From assembly GCA_900554625.1 (NCBI GenBank), contig USHP01000020.1, forward strand, positions 1 to 13,498: 13,498 nucleotides of DNA, read 5' to 3'. Shown in pieces: positions 13,057 through 13,498 of this stretch. The notes beneath the pieces are model-generated. The model saw nothing but the letters and a program-made list of their open reading frames with translations. It was not told the DNA's origin and did no database searches. Each line of letters begins with the position of its first letter. Positions within the stretch are counted from its first letter, which is position 1. The translations under genes and the position numbers were made by a program. The stretch is from an uncultured Eubacteriales bacterium. GTDB lineage: Bacteria > Bacillota > Clostridia > Oscillospirales > Oscillospiraceae.

Positions 13057-13498
13057 ATGATTACAGTTAGCAACCTCGGTATGCAGTTTGGCGGTCAGTG
13101 GCTGTTCCAGCATGTGGATCTGCAGTTCCTGCCCGGCAACTGCTACGGCATCATCGGTGCCAACGGTGCCGGCAAGTCCACCTTCCTGCGGATTCTCACC
13201 GGAGATCTGGACTCCACCACCGGCAGCATCACCATTGACCCGGACAAGCGGGTATCCGTTCTGAAGCAGAACCAGAACGCCTACGACGAATACACCATCC
13301 TGGACACCGTCATCATGGGCAATCAGCACCTGTATGAAGTGATGAAGGAAAAGGACGCCATCTACGAAAAGCCCGACTTCTCCGACGAGGATGGTCTGCG
13401 GGCCGCTGACCTGGAAGCGGAATTTGCCGAACTGGGCGGCTGGGAGGCAGAATCCGATGCTTCCCGTCTGCTGCAGGGGCTGGGCATCGGCACGGATC
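13057..13498 (+). CDS. ABC-F family ATPase, YkpA/YbiT-like (N-terminal part)
   Basis: ABC-F proteins carry two ATPase domains, have no membrane domain and act on the ribosome. 147 complete codons are present and the gene runs off the window. The start is ATG 13057, 6 nt after AAGGAG. The first ABC domain begins at the N-terminus (MITVSNLGMQFGG), with Walker A GANGAGKST (34-42). The following RVSVLKQNQ, VIMGNQHLYEVM, KPDFSDEDG and GWEAESDA match B. subtilis YkpA and E. coli YbiT closely, rather than the antibiotic-resistance ABC-Fs or EttA. Walker B and the signature motif lie beyond the window. Role is inferred from the family. It is transcribed divergently from htpG. Confidence 0.93.
   Translation, partial: MITVSNLGMQFGGQWLFQHVDLQFLPGNCYGIIGANGAGKSTFLRILTGDLDSTTGSITIDPDKRVSVLKQNQNAYDEYTILDTVIMGNQHLYEVMKEKDAIYEKPDFSDEDGLRAADLEAEFAELGGWEAESDASRLLQGLGIGTD

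Overview
The window looks like chromosomal DNA of a gut-type anaerobic Firmicute, most likely a clostridium of the Oscillospirales (Oscillospiraceae/Ruminococcaceae) group. This is inferred, not proven. The grounds are strong GGAGG ribosome binding sites, Gram-positive style promoters (often with an extended TGn -10), a HrcA/CIRCE operator, a YkpA-like ABC-F protein, a PPi-type phosphofructokinase, and moderately GC-rich codon use. It is mostly housekeeping DNA with one A+T-rich accessory gene. I found no phage, transposase, CRISPR or defence locus.

Layout. 1-764 (-): 5' part of a phosphofructokinase with PPi-type active-site residues, divergent from 962-1900 (+), class II fructose-bisphosphate aldolase; their promoters stand back to back. 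2001-3541 (-): an A+T-rich GtrII-like membrane glucosyltransferase gene, broken by a one-base frameshift near 3068. 3757-5415 (+): a possible 7-codon leader ORF followed by peptide chain release factor 3 (prfC). 5501-7092 (+): a DUF5662-like protein overlapping a GT-B glycosyltransferase-like protein. 7164-7237 (+): tRNA-Gln(CTG), followed by a diverged tandem duplication of about 167 bp that carries a tRNA 3'-end remnant, terminator hairpins, inverted T-arm copies and triple hairpins. 7619-8688 (+): MBL-fold hydrolase and VOC/glyoxalase I-like protein, coupled through an ATGA overlap. 8816-9334 (+): Nudix hydrolase. 9491-10126 (+): an orotate phosphoribosyltransferase-like protein behind a strong attenuator-like leader. 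10173-10850 (-): integral membrane protein. 10935-12848 (-): HtpG (Hsp90) under a perfect CIRCE operator. 13057-end (+): start of an ABC-F ATPase.

How the parts fit. The phosphofructokinase and aldolase catalyse consecutive glycolytic steps and share a divergent control region. RF3, HtpG and the ABC-F ATPase serve translation and proteostasis. The MBL, VOC and Nudix proteins look like metabolite clean-up enzymes. The genome is compact: in three places the -35 box of one gene lies inside the hairpin or T-tract that ends the gene before it.

The parts most worth a second look are the mutually exclusive RNA structures ahead of the phosphoribosyltransferase, the leader ORF and SD-blocking hairpin ahead of prfC, and the duplicated tRNA-derived hairpin element. 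I did not find a clearly new multi-gene system.
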